Assembly (NCBI GenBank): GCA_041920505.1
Contig: JBHGXV010000012.1
Span: 1 to 64,000, forward strand
DNA length: 64,000 nucleotides
Direction of reading: 5' to 3'
Origin: JBHGXV01 sp041920505
GTDB taxonomy: Bacteria > Bacillota > Bacilli > Brevibacillales > Brevibacillaceae
The position numbers and the translations under genes are program-made. The notes under the pieces are model-generated. The model was not told the origin of the DNA, searched no databases, and was given only the letters and a program-made list of their open reading frames with translations. Each line of letters begins with the position of its first letter. Within the stretch, counting starts at the first letter, position 1. Positions 10,401-18,390 of this stretch are shown here, piece by piece.

Positions 10401-13369
10401 GTTCCGCTTTCGGCGTGCGGCGGACGCAATTCCTGCGGGACGCGCTCCAGCCAGTAGCGCTCCCGTTGCCAGGCATAACGAGGCAGCGGAAGGCAACGGC
10501 CAGCCGGGTACAGCCGCTCCCACTCCAGCGGATACCCGACGCAGTACAGCATGGACAGCGACTCCATCAGCACATCGGGTTGCGGCTCGCCGCGCCGCAT
10601 CGACGGAAGAACCACGGCCTCTTCGTTTCGTTCCCCGGCCGTCTCCTGCACCGCCGCGAGCAAAATCGGGTGGGGACTGATTTCGACGAACAGCCGATAG
10701 CCTTGATCGAGCAACGCCTCGATCGCCTGGGCGAAGCGCACCGGACGGCGCAGATTCTCTGCCCAGTAGCTCGCGTCGCAGACAGCCGTTTCCCCGACCG
10801 TCGAAATCATCGGAATCGTTGCCGTCTGCGGAGCAACCTCCGCCAACGCCGCCTTAAGCTCGGCCATCAGCGCGTCCATCTGCGGACTGTGCGACGCCAC
10901 GTCCACTTTCACCCAGCGGCAAAAGACGCCTTGCGCCTCCAGCCTGTCGGTCACCGTCCGCAGCGCCTGTGGGTCCCCCGCCAGCACCGTCGAGCGGCGG
11001 CTGTTGATCACGGCCACCGACACCCGCTTCGCCTCATCGCCGAGAGCGGCTTCCGCCTTATCGGCCGGCAGTTCCACCACGGCCATCGCGCCCTGACCGC
11101 TTAAGCGCCGCAACAGCTTGCTGCGCCGGCAAATCACTTTGACCGCGTCTTCCAGCGTGAGCCGTCCCGCCGCGTGCGCCGCCGCCACTTCGCCCATGCT
11201 GTGGCCAACGACCGCGTCCGGCCTCACCCCGAGACTCTCCCACAACCGAACCAGGCTCACCTGGATGGCAAACAGGGTCGGCTGGATCACGTCAATCCGT
11301 TCCAATAGTGACTCGTGTTCACATGGATGGCGCAACAACGCGCCAAGCGACCAGTCCACCTCGTGTTTCATCGCTCGTTCGCACGCCTCGACACACTCGC
11401 GAAACACCGGTTCGCTGTCCAAAAGTTCCCGCGCCATCCCCAGCCACTGCGATCCCTGGCCGGGGAAGACAAACGCCAGTTTCGGCCGCTGGCCCGCGAC
11501 CGCCGTTCCCTGGGCCGTCCCGGACGCCGCTTCGCCGTTGACCCACGCGGCCAGCCGCTCGACAAACTCCTGTTTGGTGTTGCCCACGACCGCCAACCGG
11601 CAGCAGTGGTGCTGGCGGCGAACCGCCGCCGTGTAGCACAAATCGGCTTCATCTAAAGGGGTTTCGGCCAACCACTCTCGCCACGTCTCCGCCGTCTGGC
11701 GCAAGGCTTCCGGGCTGTGCGCCGAGAGCGGCAACACTCGAACGGGACGTCTGTGGGCCGCTTGCCGCTTCTTTGGATCGGCCAGGCCCGCATCGGTCCG
11801 GGGCGCTTCTTGCAGAACCACGTGGACGTTGGTTCCGCCAAACCCGAAGCTGTTGACTCCGGCGATGCGCGGTCCCGCTGTCTTAGGCCAGGGGGCATGC
11901 GACGTCTGGACGCGAATCGGCAACCGCTCGAACGGTATGTACGGATTCGGCTTGACGAAGTGCAGACTGGGCGGAATCATCCCGTGCTTCAACGCCAGAG
12001 CGGTCTTGATCAGCCCCGCCACCCCGGCTGCCGCCTCCAGGTGGCCGATATTGGTCTTCGCCGAACCGATCAGGCAGGGACGCTCGGGCGGCCGGTCCTC
12101 GGCCAGCACGCTGCCCAGACTTTCCGCTTCGATCGGGTCGCCCAAAAGAGTGCCGGTGCCATGGCACTCCACATAGCTGACCGCTCCGGGCGACACGCCG
12201 GCATCCCGGAAAGCCTGGCGCAACAGTTCTTTTTGCGACTGTGGGTTGGGCGCCATCAGCCCGTTGGTGCGCCCGTCCTGATTGACGGCGCTGCCGAGAA
12301 TCACCGCGTATACCGGATCGCCGTCCCGCAAAGCCGCCGAAAGAGGCTTCAGCACCACAACCCCCGCCCCTTCGCTGCGGACATACCCGTTGGCCCGCTC
12401 GTCGAACGCCTTGCAGCGTCCATCCGGCGCCATCGCGCCAGCCTTGGAAAAGTTGATCGTCACCGACGGCGACAACAGCAGGTTCACCCCGCCCGCCAGC
12501 GCCAGCGTCGATTCGCCACTCCACAGGCTTCGCAAGGCCAGATGTACGGCGACAAGCGACGAGGAGCAGGCGGTGTCGACAACCACACTCGGCCCCTTGA
12601 AGTCAAAGAAGAACGACAGCCGGTTGGCGACGATGCTCATCGCTGAGCCGGTGCCGGAATACGCGTCGATCGACTGCGGATCGCTCAACTGGAAGCGGCC
12701 GTAGTCGCTTATGGACACGCCCATGAACACACCGGTGCGGCTGCCAGCCAGTCTTTTGGGCACCTGCCCCGCGTCTTCCAACGCCTCCCAGGCCACCTCT
12801 AGTATGATCCGTTGCTGCGGATCCATCGCCATCGCTTCCCGGGGCGCAATTCCGAAAAAGTCGGCGTCAAACCGGTCCACGTCCCTGAGAAATCCGCCCC
12901 AGCGCGTCGAGACCTTGCCGGGTGACGACGGATCGGCGGAATAAAACCGGCGCAAACTCCATCGTTCCTCCGGCACTTCCGTGACAGCGTCCACACCGTT
13001 GACCAAAAGATTCCAGAACGCTTCCGGACCATCCGCACCGGGAAACCGGCAGCCCATCCCGATTATCGCGATCGGCTCGCGCTTTTCGCGGCCCAAGTCC
13101 GGCTCGTTTCCTGAGTGTTCCTCCGCTTCCCCGGCCAGATGGCGGGCAAGTGCGGCAATGCTAGGAAATTCCCACAAAACTGTCGGAGAAATCTCCCTCC
13201 CCAGCACGTCTTCCAACTCTCCGGTCAGCGCCACCGCGTCACGCGAGGACACCCCATAATGTTCAAACGACTCGGTGACGTCGATTGCTGCCGCATCGAG
13301 ATCTTTCCAGTTCGCCAACAGTCCGACCAACAACTCCTGGATCGTTTCCAACGTCAATGGTTTACGCAT
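7445..13369 (-). CDS. Starter polyketide synthase, ACP-KS-AT-DH-KR-ACP
   Basis: 1974 residues. It begins with a free-standing carrier domain (residues 1-85, attachment serine about Ser42 in GVSSRD), followed by KS (98-520, nucleophile Cys268), AT (about 630-930, GHSMGE, VASH), DH (about 990-1260), KR (about 1520-1750, GGLGGLG, YASAN intact, IDD before the active site as in B-type ketoreductases) and a second ACP (about 1850-1925, GMDSI). An N-terminal ACP directly behind a fatty acyl-AMP ligase is the classic arrangement for loading a fatty acid as starter. The DH retains His (WLDDHR) and the HPSLLDAALQ aspartate but lacks the Gly and Pro of the HxxxGxxxxP motif, so activity is doubtful. It overlaps the ligase gene by eight bases and the next PKS start by up to four. 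Confidence 0.94.
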   Translation of the reverse strand: MRKPLTLETIQELLVGLLANWKDLDAAAIDVTESFEHYGVSSRDAVALTGELEDVLGREISPTVLWEFPSIAALARHLAGEAEEHSGNEPDLGREKREPIAIIGMGCRFPGADGPEAFWNLLVNGVDAVTEVPEERWSLRRFYSADPSSPGKVSTRWGGFLRDVDRFDADFFGIAPREAMAMDPQQRIILEVAWEALEDAGQVPKRLAGSRTGVFMGVSISDYGRFQLSDPQSIDAYSGTGSAMSIVANRLSFFFDFKGPSVVVDTACSSSLVAVHLALRSLWSGESTLALAGGVNLLLSPSVTINFSKAGAMAPDGRCKAFDERANGYVRSEGAGVVVLKPLSAALRDGDPVYAVILGSAVNQDGRTNGLMAPNPQSQKELLRQAFRDAGVSPGAVSYVECHGTGTLLGDPIEAESLGSVLAEDRPPERPCLIGSAKTNIGHLEAAAGVAGLIKTALALKHGMIPPSLHFVKPNPYIPFERLPIRVQTSHAPWPKTAGPRIAGVNSFGFGGTNVHVVLQEAPRTDAGLADPKKRQAAHRRPVRVLPLSAHSPEALRQTAETWREWLAETPLDEADLCYTAAVRRQHHCCRLAVVGNTKQEFVERLAAWVNGEAASGTAQGTAVAGQRPKLAFVFPGQGSQWLGMARELLDSEPVFRECVEACERAMKHEVDWSLGALLRHPCEHESLLERIDVIQPTLFAIQVSLVRLWESLGVRPDAVVGHSMGEVAAAHAAGRLTLEDAVKVICRRSKLLRRLSGQGAMAVVELPADKAEAALGDEAKRVSVAVINSRRSTVLAGDPQALRTVTDRLEAQGVFCRWVKVDVASHSPQMDALMAELKAALAEVAPQTATIPMISTVGETAVCDASYWAENLRRPVRFAQAIEALLDQGYRLFVEISPHPILLAAVQETAGERNEEAVVLPSMRRGEPQPDVLMESLSMLYCVGYPLEWERLYPAGRCLPLPRYAWQRERYWLERVPQELRPPHAESGTEEEDTSHPLIGARLSLADVPDCHIFQTVLSPGKVAWLDDHRIGEMPILSASVLIDMLAAAMESGECALGDVRFHRPLALTEARMVQLSLRDGQLRLLSRPSAQRDAAWTLHVTATSIKPGMATPAIVREAGGTEPTAGGASVDEAAAPSGGGAVDQQGERLVSPDAHYSRLEALGVTYGPAFRTLSRLAVADGTAVGEAALAAEHLHEAKRHLLHPSLLDAALQAACWIAGEEDGLYLPASVRRLRIYAGKATRVTVQVVRRDHRREGIEADIQVWNEDGNLIARMDGVHYQPVNRDVRSAGTAAESMALGWQEWRGLDVSTEDRGRWEKGTWLILADREGIGRVLQERLGHLGCRAVLIEAEERFERIGEDVFTVHPADPNGLKAVLQTVFAGEAAACRGIVHLWSLGVPSLDDAEPDWERVRRLGVGSVPGLVRAVESMDWAIKPRMWLVTRGGQRVGPETSPLAIAQSPVWGLGGVLAVEHPDWWGGLIDLDPDETGEQANVRAAKSLLAALGLTERENRLAVRGGRVFVPRLTACSSKAGQKPTWRSDASYLITGGLGGLGLEVARWMVRQGARRLILMGRTPLPERTEWNGLDPSTPAGKRIAAVRELEAMGASVHLAAVDVADESSLSRFLAEYERALWPPIRGVIHAAGVIDDRLALDLDEDSLAGVLRPKWQGAWNLHRAFPVGQLDLFVLFSSLGALVGFPGQASYASANAFLDALARFRREAGDDAAVSVNWPVWDSIGFAATQGGERVAGYLKDNGLPTLDTEQGLQALSFALGQRDAQVIVLPGGVSAWRNAGAGLQLPQLFAGAAGPTEQTEKSPSDPIKAAGSLAAMDRAERRAWLERQVREAAAEVTKVPADRFDPAKPFGEYGMDSIMALDLRRRLEARIGLELSVTLLWSYPTVQALAGYLDSRFAPGETIGAQAAVAEAVAAALADVETGGRMASGAGRLLAEIEQETEESMTDRDILSLIESKEA

Positions 13370-15128
13370 GTGTGTTCCCCAATGCTCCTTCCAGATACGC
13401 CGCCTTGCACACGTGCCGCTGCAGCTTGCCGGACGAGGTGCGCGGCAGTTTGCCGTTTACCTGCACGATCTCGTAGGTGTCCAGATCGTGGTTCCTCGCA
13501 ATCTCGGCGCGAATCGCTTTTTGCACCGCTTTCCACTCCGTCTCCGGATGTTCGCGCAGATACGCGGCATCCAGTTCGACCGCCACCACCAGTTTCTCCT
13601 GATCGTCGACCTCAACCGAGAAAGCAGCCGCTCCGTCCCGACGCACGGCCGGATGTCGCTCCACGGTGATTTCAATGTCCTGCGGATAGTGGTTGGTTCC
13701 GTCGATGATAATCACGTCCTTGATCCGCCCGGCGATATACAACTCCCCGTCCCAGACGAAGCCGAGATCGCCGGTGCGCAGGTACGGACCCTCGCCGCTG
13801 TCGGCAAGGCGCGCTTCAAACGTTTCACGGGTCTCCTCCGGCCGATTGCGGTACCCCTGAGCCACACTCAGCCCTTTTACCCAGATTTCGCCGACCACTC
13901 CTTCGCCGCACCGCGTATGTTCCTTGGGGTGGACGATCGCCACGTCGTAGTCGGGAAGCCACACGCCGCACCCGACGACATGCATCGCTCCCTCCGACGC
14001 GGAATCGACCACCTCGACCCGTCCTTCTCCCAGCGCTTTGCGGTCGACACACAGCACGCGGTAACGGTCGGCCCGTGACGGCCGCCTGCCCGAAACTTTC
14101 AGAGTCGCTTCCGCCAGCCCGTAGGACGGATAAAACGCCTCCGGCCGAAAACCGCACACCGCAAACGCGTCGATGAACCGCTCAAGCGTCCTGTGCCGGA
14201 CCGGCTCGCTGCCGTTGATCGCCACCCGCCACGAACTCAGGTCAAGACCGGCCCGCTTTTGCGGCTGGATGCGGCGCACGCAGAAATCGTAGGCGAAGTT
14301 CGGAGCGGCGGCGAACGTCCCCCCGTAGCGCCCGAACGCATCCAGCCAGCGGTACGGATGCTGCACGAACGTGAAGGGCGCCATCAACACGACGCGCGCC
14401 CCGAGCACCAACGGCGTGAGCAGCATCCCAATAAGCCCCATGTCGTGAAACAGCGGCAACCAGCTCACCGCCACCGTGTCGGCGTCCAGAGCGTAACCCC
14501 GTTCCATCAGAGAGCAGTTGTGAATCAGGTTGCGATGCGTCACCTGTACCCCTTTGGGCACACTAGTTGAGCCGGAGGTGTATTGCAAATAGGCGATGGT
14601 ATCCCCGCTGATCGCCGGTTCACGCCAGTTTTCCGCTTCTTCGGTGCCCACTTGGTCAACCGCGATCGTCTGTACAGGCAGGTCTGCATGGTCTAGGGCC
14701 CACTTTCCAATGGAATCGAGCAGGTTGCTCGTGGTAAGCACGACCCCAGGCTGGGCGTCACCCAGCATCGCTTCCAGGCGATGCGCCGTCCGATTGGGCC
14801 TTGGCGGAAATGCAGGAACCGCCTGAACGCCCGCATAGAGGCAACCGAAAAAGCTGACCACATACTCCAGGCTTTGTTCGCTCATCACCATGGCCCGATC
14901 GCCGGGACGCGTCACCGTCTGCAGCCGGGCGGCCAGCGCACGCGCGCGCCGATCCAGTTCGGCGTACGTCAGGACGTGCGAGTCTCCCCCCAAGCCATGC
15001 GGCAAAAACGTGCACGCCTCCTTTTCCGGTTGACGGGCGGCGTAGTGGCGGATGCACGCCACCAGCGTCTCAAACCTGAGTTCGTCTGCATCCAAGGCAA
15101 CCAACTCTTGTTGATGTTGCGGAATCAC
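13362..15128 (-). CDS. Fatty acyl-AMP ligase (FAAL) priming the PKS
   Basis: About 588 residues of the acyl-adenylate-forming superfamily. The core nucleotide motif YTSGSTSVPKGV lies near residue 190, with the downstream GLAEATL and RTGDLGF motifs and a short C-terminal lid domain ending in GKLQRH. Length and motif details fit FAALs, which make acyl-AMP and hand it to an ACP rather than to CoA. It is the first gene of the operon and overlaps the ACP-first PKS, so it most likely loads a fatty acid on that ACP. Start choice: a TTG at 15135-15137 opens the frame, but AAAAGGGG lies nine bases before the GTG at 15126-15128, which I prefer. Fatty-acid chain length cannot be read from the sequence. 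Confidence 0.9.
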   Translation of the reverse strand: MIPQHQQELVALDADELRFETLVACIRHYAARQPEKEACTFLPHGLGGDSHVLTYAELDRRARALAARLQTVTRPGDRAMVMSEQSLEYVVSFFGCLYAGVQAVPAFPPRPNRTAHRLEAMLGDAQPGVVLTTSNLLDSIGKWALDHADLPVQTIAVDQVGTEEAENWREPAISGDTIAYLQYTSGSTSVPKGVQVTHRNLIHNCSLMERGYALDADTVAVSWLPLFHDMGLIGMLLTPLVLGARVVLMAPFTFVQHPYRWLDAFGRYGGTFAAAPNFAYDFCVRRIQPQKRAGLDLSSWRVAINGSEPVRHRTLERFIDAFAVCGFRPEAFYPSYGLAEATLKVSGRRPSRADRYRVLCVDRKALGEGRVEVVDSASEGAMHVVGCGVWLPDYDVAIVHPKEHTRCGEGVVGEIWVKGLSVAQGYRNRPEETRETFEARLADSGEGPYLRTGDLGFVWDGELYIAGRIKDVIIIDGTNHYPQDIEITVERHPAVRRDGAAAFSVEVDDQEKLVVAVELDAAYLREHPETEWKAVQKAIRAEIARNHDLDTYEIVQVNGKLPRTSSGKLQRHVCKAAYLEGALGNTHA

Positions 15129-15440
15129 AGGCAACAACCCCTTTTGTAAGATTTCATGAAATATTCATAAATTTTTACAAACAAAACCGCATAGCTATTT
15201 GCCTGTCGACTCGAATCCCCGCTTCCCTGCCGCTCTCGCTTCATCAACCAAGGGAACGAACCTGGTCGAACGCACCACTTCCCAGTTTATCTAACGGATA
15301 GGAAAAATTACCACCAATCCCTCTATTTCCAGATTGTACTGGGAAAATTTTCACAAATCAATATGTTTGTTTTTGTTTATTTTTTAATAATAATTGAAAA
15401 TCAACCATAAACTCGCCTGCGCGTCTTTTGTATCGACCAC
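15129..15440. other. Non-coding leader upstream of the FAAL-PKS operon
   Basis: About 310 bases without a convincing gene. The part next to the ligase gene is of mixed composition, the distal part is AT-rich and holds the promoter described separately, leaving a transcribed leader of roughly 190 bases. I see no riboswitch motif or strong attenuator in it. Confidence 0.6.
15333..15361 (-). promoter_or_regulatory. Sigma-A-type promoter for the FAAL-PKS operon
   Basis: On the minus strand TTGATT (15356-15361) is followed after exactly 17 bases by TACAAT (15333-15338), in an AT-rich block upstream of an otherwise GC-rich operon. This is the best housekeeping-type promoter ahead of the polyketide genes. 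Confidence 0.7.
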
Positions 15441-15469
15441 AAAAACGCTCTCTTGTTCCAAGAGAGCGT
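15441..15469 (-). terminator. Rho-independent terminator of efflux operon 1
   Basis: A perfect 11-bp stem (15445-15455 with 15459-15469, three-base loop) is followed on the minus strand by TTTTTG. It lies about 60 bases past the stop of the MFS pump gene and separates that operon from the polyketide promoter. Confidence 0.88.
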
Positions 15470-15531
15470 CCGGAAGTGTCACATAAGATAATTTTCCTTT
15501 TATATTCAAATTTTCCAATATGCTTATCCCG

Positions 15532-17085
15532 TCATTCCACAACAGTCGCCTGGGACTCTTCCTGTTTCGACTGTTTGCGGAACAACAGCCCGAGCGGAGC
15601 CATCAGCAGCATGACCGCCGCAAACACGAAGAACACATCCCCGATCGCCCAGGCGGCCGCTTCTGCCTTCATCTTTGCGTACATGAGCGTGAGGGCGGCC
15701 TCTGATGCCGGGCTGGTATCTCCGGTGGCGGCGAACACGCCGTAAGCAAGTTGCTGCATCAGCTTCCAGCCCGGCGCGAACAGATCGAGATCTTCGCTGA
15801 TGCGGTGCAGGTGGAGTGCCTGTCGGTTTTCCATCAGCACGGTGGCCAGCGCGATCCCGATCGCCCCCGCCACATTGCGTACCAGTGTCACCATCGCCGA
15901 GGCCGCTCCCGATCGGTCGGACGGAACCGCTCCAAGTCCCGCCGTCTGGATGGGCATCAGCGACATGCCCAACCCGATCCCGCGAATGATCATCAGCGTG
16001 TTGAGATCGCTGATCGGCGTGTCGACCGACAGCGTCCAGAACTGGTACGTGCCGTAGATGATAAACGGCATTCCGGCCAGAATCAGCGGCCGGGCCCCCA
16101 GTTTGTCGTACAGCTTGCCGACGACGATCATCGCCACCGCCATCGCCAGCGACTGCGGCATCAAGAGCCACCCGGCGTCCACCGCCGAATAGCCCCGAAT
16201 CGACTGCAGGTATATCGGCAACAGCACCACGCCGGTCAACAGCGCCAGATAAAAACCGCTTCCCATCAAAATGCTGCAGGCAAACTCGCGATAACGGAAC
16301 AGGTGGATGTCGACCATCGGTTCCGGATGAATCCACTCGACAAAAATCAGCATGGCCAGCATCATCGTTCCGGTGAACAAGAGCATTACGATGGAATAGG
16401 ACGTCCAGCCCCAGCTTTCTCCCTGGGACAGGGCGAGCAGGTAGCAGAACGCGCTGCCGGACGCGAGCAGCAAGCCCCAGAGATCAAACCGTCCCGTTTC
16501 CTTGCGCGGCGTCTCCGGCAACAGCAATTGGGCCAACGCCACTCCGGCCACTCCCACCGGGATGTTGATCATAAACAGCCACCGCCAACTGTAGGACTCG
16601 ACAATCATTCCCCCCACCGTGGGGCCAAAGGAAGGAGCCATCGCCGCAGCCAGGCCGTAAATGCCCATCGCCGCTCCCATTTTTTCCTTGGGGACAAACT
16701 GCAGCAACAAAGCCATTCCGGCCGGCATGATCAGACCGCCTCCCACTCCCTGGAGAACGCGGAACGCCACCAGGGTCTCGTTGCTCCACGCCAGCCCGCA
16801 CAAGAGCGATCCCAGTGTGAAACTGGCGAGCGACCAGGTGTACAGCGTCCGGTAGCCGAACCGATCCCCCACATACGAGGTGATGGGAATAATGGCTCCC
16901 GACACCAGCATGTAGGCGGTCAGCACCCATTCGACACGCTTGGTGTCCACGCTGAACAACACCATTAACTTGGGCAGGGCGACGTTCAGGATGGAGGCGT
17001 CCAGCACCGCCATGAACGTCCCCATCACCACGATCAGCGTAATCGTCATCACGCCGGGCGTTTTCGTTTCTTCAACGGCGCTCAT
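15532..17085 (-). CDS. DHA2-family MFS multidrug efflux pump (efflux operon 1)
   Basis: 517 residues with about 14 predicted membrane segments, the DHA2/EmrB layout. Visible family motifs are LDASILNVALP in the first helix, GDRFGYR in loop 2-3 (motif A) and GPTVGG (motif C). It should export drugs or lipophilic compounds by proton antiport. It is the last gene of a TetR/adaptor operon and closely resembles the pump at 55797-57362. Start: the ATG at 17083-17085 follows a GGGGGTGGGG site and gives a 14-base overlap with the adaptor gene before it, identical to the overlap in the second operon; a longer reading to 17094 is possible. The natural substrate is unknown. Its position beside the polyketide genes makes export of that product possible, but the paralogue elsewhere argues against a dedicated role. 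Confidence 0.92.
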   Translation of the reverse strand: MSAVEETKTPGVMTITLIVVMGTFMAVLDASILNVALPKLMVLFSVDTKRVEWVLTAYMLVSGAIIPITSYVGDRFGYRTLYTWSLASFTLGSLLCGLAWSNETLVAFRVLQGVGGGLIMPAGMALLLQFVPKEKMGAAMGIYGLAAAMAPSFGPTVGGMIVESYSWRWLFMINIPVGVAGVALAQLLLPETPRKETGRFDLWGLLLASGSAFCYLLALSQGESWGWTSYSIVMLLFTGTMMLAMLIFVEWIHPEPMVDIHLFRYREFACSILMGSGFYLALLTGVVLLPIYLQSIRGYSAVDAGWLLMPQSLAMAVAMIVVGKLYDKLGARPLILAGMPFIIYGTYQFWTLSVDTPISDLNTLMIIRGIGLGMSLMPIQTAGLGAVPSDRSGAASAMVTLVRNVAGAIGIALATVLMENRQALHLHRISEDLDLFAPGWKLMQQLAYGVFAATGDTSPASEAALTLMYAKMKAEAAAWAIGDVFFVFAAVMLLMAPLGLLFRKQSKQEESQATVVE

Positions 17086-17734
17086 CCGCCCCACCCCCTA
17101 TGTGAATCGTGACAAAGGCGCTGGTGCCCGGGATCAGGGCCGTATCGGTCACCCGGATTTTCACTGGCACCAACTGGGATTCCTTTGGCGTTTTCTGGGC
17201 CGGACCCAGCGAAACCAGCGGGGAGAGTTTCTGTTCCGTCGCGCTTCCCACTTGCGATACCACCCCGCCGTAGCGGTGGCCCCCGTGTGCGTCCAGCCGC
17301 ACGTCAACGCTTTGGCCGACACGCACGCGGGCGGCATCCTCCTCGGGCAACCGCGCCTCCACATAGGCACGGGACAGATCGGCGATCACCAGAAGCGGCT
17401 GGTCTGCGGTCACCACCTCTCCCTCGCGTACACCGACACGCAAGACTTTCCCCGCCGCTGGCGCCGTCAGCGGAACCAGCCCGCCGCTTGCGTCAGCCGA
17501 ACGGTTCTTCACGGCTCCGATGATCTCGTTGGCCTGCACCGGCTGGTTTTCCCTCACGTCCAGCCTCACAATCCTTCCGTCGGCCGGCGCGGTCAGCACC
17601 GTCATCCCCGTCTTCACATGAGCGTCGTCGGTTTTGACATAACGAGTCTCTTGATACCAGTAGGTGCCCGTGATCACGGCGGTTCCGACAGCATAACAGG
17701 CGACGAGCGCAAACAGAATTCGTTTCGCCTTCAT
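17072..17734 (-). CDS. Short HlyD/EmrA-type membrane-fusion adaptor (distal copy, operon 1)
   Basis: 220 residues: one N-terminal membrane anchor (about 5-27), then two biotinyl-lipoyl-like halves flanking a very short hairpin (APADGRIVRLDVRENQPVQ and APAAGKVLRVGVREGEVV are recognisable repeats) and a beta-barrel. It belongs to the HlyD/EmrA adaptor family but lacks the long coiled-coil hairpin of Gram-negative members. It starts in an ATGA overlap with the preceding adaptor gene and overlaps the pump gene, so all three are coupled. It presumably sits on the outer face of the membrane with the MFS pump. A close paralogue is at 57349-58011. Confidence 0.85.
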   Translation of the reverse strand: MKAKRILFALVACYAVGTAVITGTYWYQETRYVKTDDAHVKTGMTVLTAPADGRIVRLDVRENQPVQANEIIGAVKNRSADASGGLVPLTAPAAGKVLRVGVREGEVVTADQPLLVIADLSRAYVEARLPEEDAARVRVGQSVDVRLDAHGGHRYGGVVSQVGSATEQKLSPLVSLGPAQKTPKESQLVPVKIRVTDTALIPGTSAFVTIHIGGGADERR

Positions 17735-18390
17735 CGCGATCCCCCGACGTCAATGCGGACGACGACATTCATCCCCGGCAACAGCTTCAGCCCCCTGGTC
17801 TCCAACAGCTTGATCTTCACCGGGATGCGCTGTGTCACCTTGATGTAGTTACCGGAAGCGTTGGTTGAGGGCAGGAGCGAATACGCGCTTTCCGCCGCCA
17901 GTCCCACCTGTTCGACGATCCCTTCGAGCGGCCGGTCGGGATACGCGTCCACATCAATCCGCACCGGTTGGCCGACGGCGACCCGCTCGATTTTGGTCTC
18001 CTCGACCTGGGCAAAGACGTACACCTCCCGCAGATCGGCGACAACCATCAAACGCTGTCCGGGAGAGACATTCTCCCCTTCGCTGGCGAACATCTTCACC
18101 ACCACCCCGCGAGCGGGCGATTTCACCAGCGCAGCGTCGCGATGTTGCCAGTCGGTGTTTTTCTCCTCCAGCCGGGCGAGCGTCTCGCCGGGGGCAACCT
18201 CATCCCCTTCCTTCACGTGCAGGTCCGTCAGTTTCCCGGCAATTTCCGGACTGACTGTCGCCAGATCGCCTTCAATCCGGGCATCATCCGTGGTCACGTA
18301 ACGCCGGGAATCGACGTACGCTTTCCCGGCAAAAAAACCGCCGCCAAGCACCATCAACACAAGCAACAGCAACGCGATTTTCTTTTTCAT
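17731..18390 (-). CDS. HlyD/EmrA-type membrane-fusion adaptor (proximal copy, operon 1)
   Basis: 219 residues with an N-terminal membrane segment (about 4-22) and the same lipoyl/barrel plan as its neighbour: LHVKEGDEVAPGETLARLEE in the first half, VVKMFASEGENVSPGQ in the second. The C-terminal barrel carries GNYIKVTQRIPVKI, typical of EmrA-type adaptors. The start overlaps the stop of the lipoprotein adaptor gene as ATGA. The fold is clear; how it divides labour with the second HlyD protein and the lipoprotein is not. The paralogue at 58016-58669 is very similar. Confidence 0.87.
   Translation of the reverse strand: MKKKIALLLLVLMVLGGGFFAGKAYVDSRRYVTTDDARIEGDLATVSPEIAGKLTDLHVKEGDEVAPGETLARLEEKNTDWQHRDAALVKSPARGVVVKMFASEGENVSPGQRLMVVADLREVYVFAQVEETKIERVAVGQPVRIDVDAYPDRPLEGIVEQVGLAAESAYSLLPSTNASGNYIKVTQRIPVKIKLLETRGLKLLPGMNVVVRIDVGGSR

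Noticed and set aside
15751..16968. Plus-strand frame opposite the MFS pump
   Set aside because: Composition is Gln/Arg/His-rich antisense of membrane helices; no ribosome site or family.
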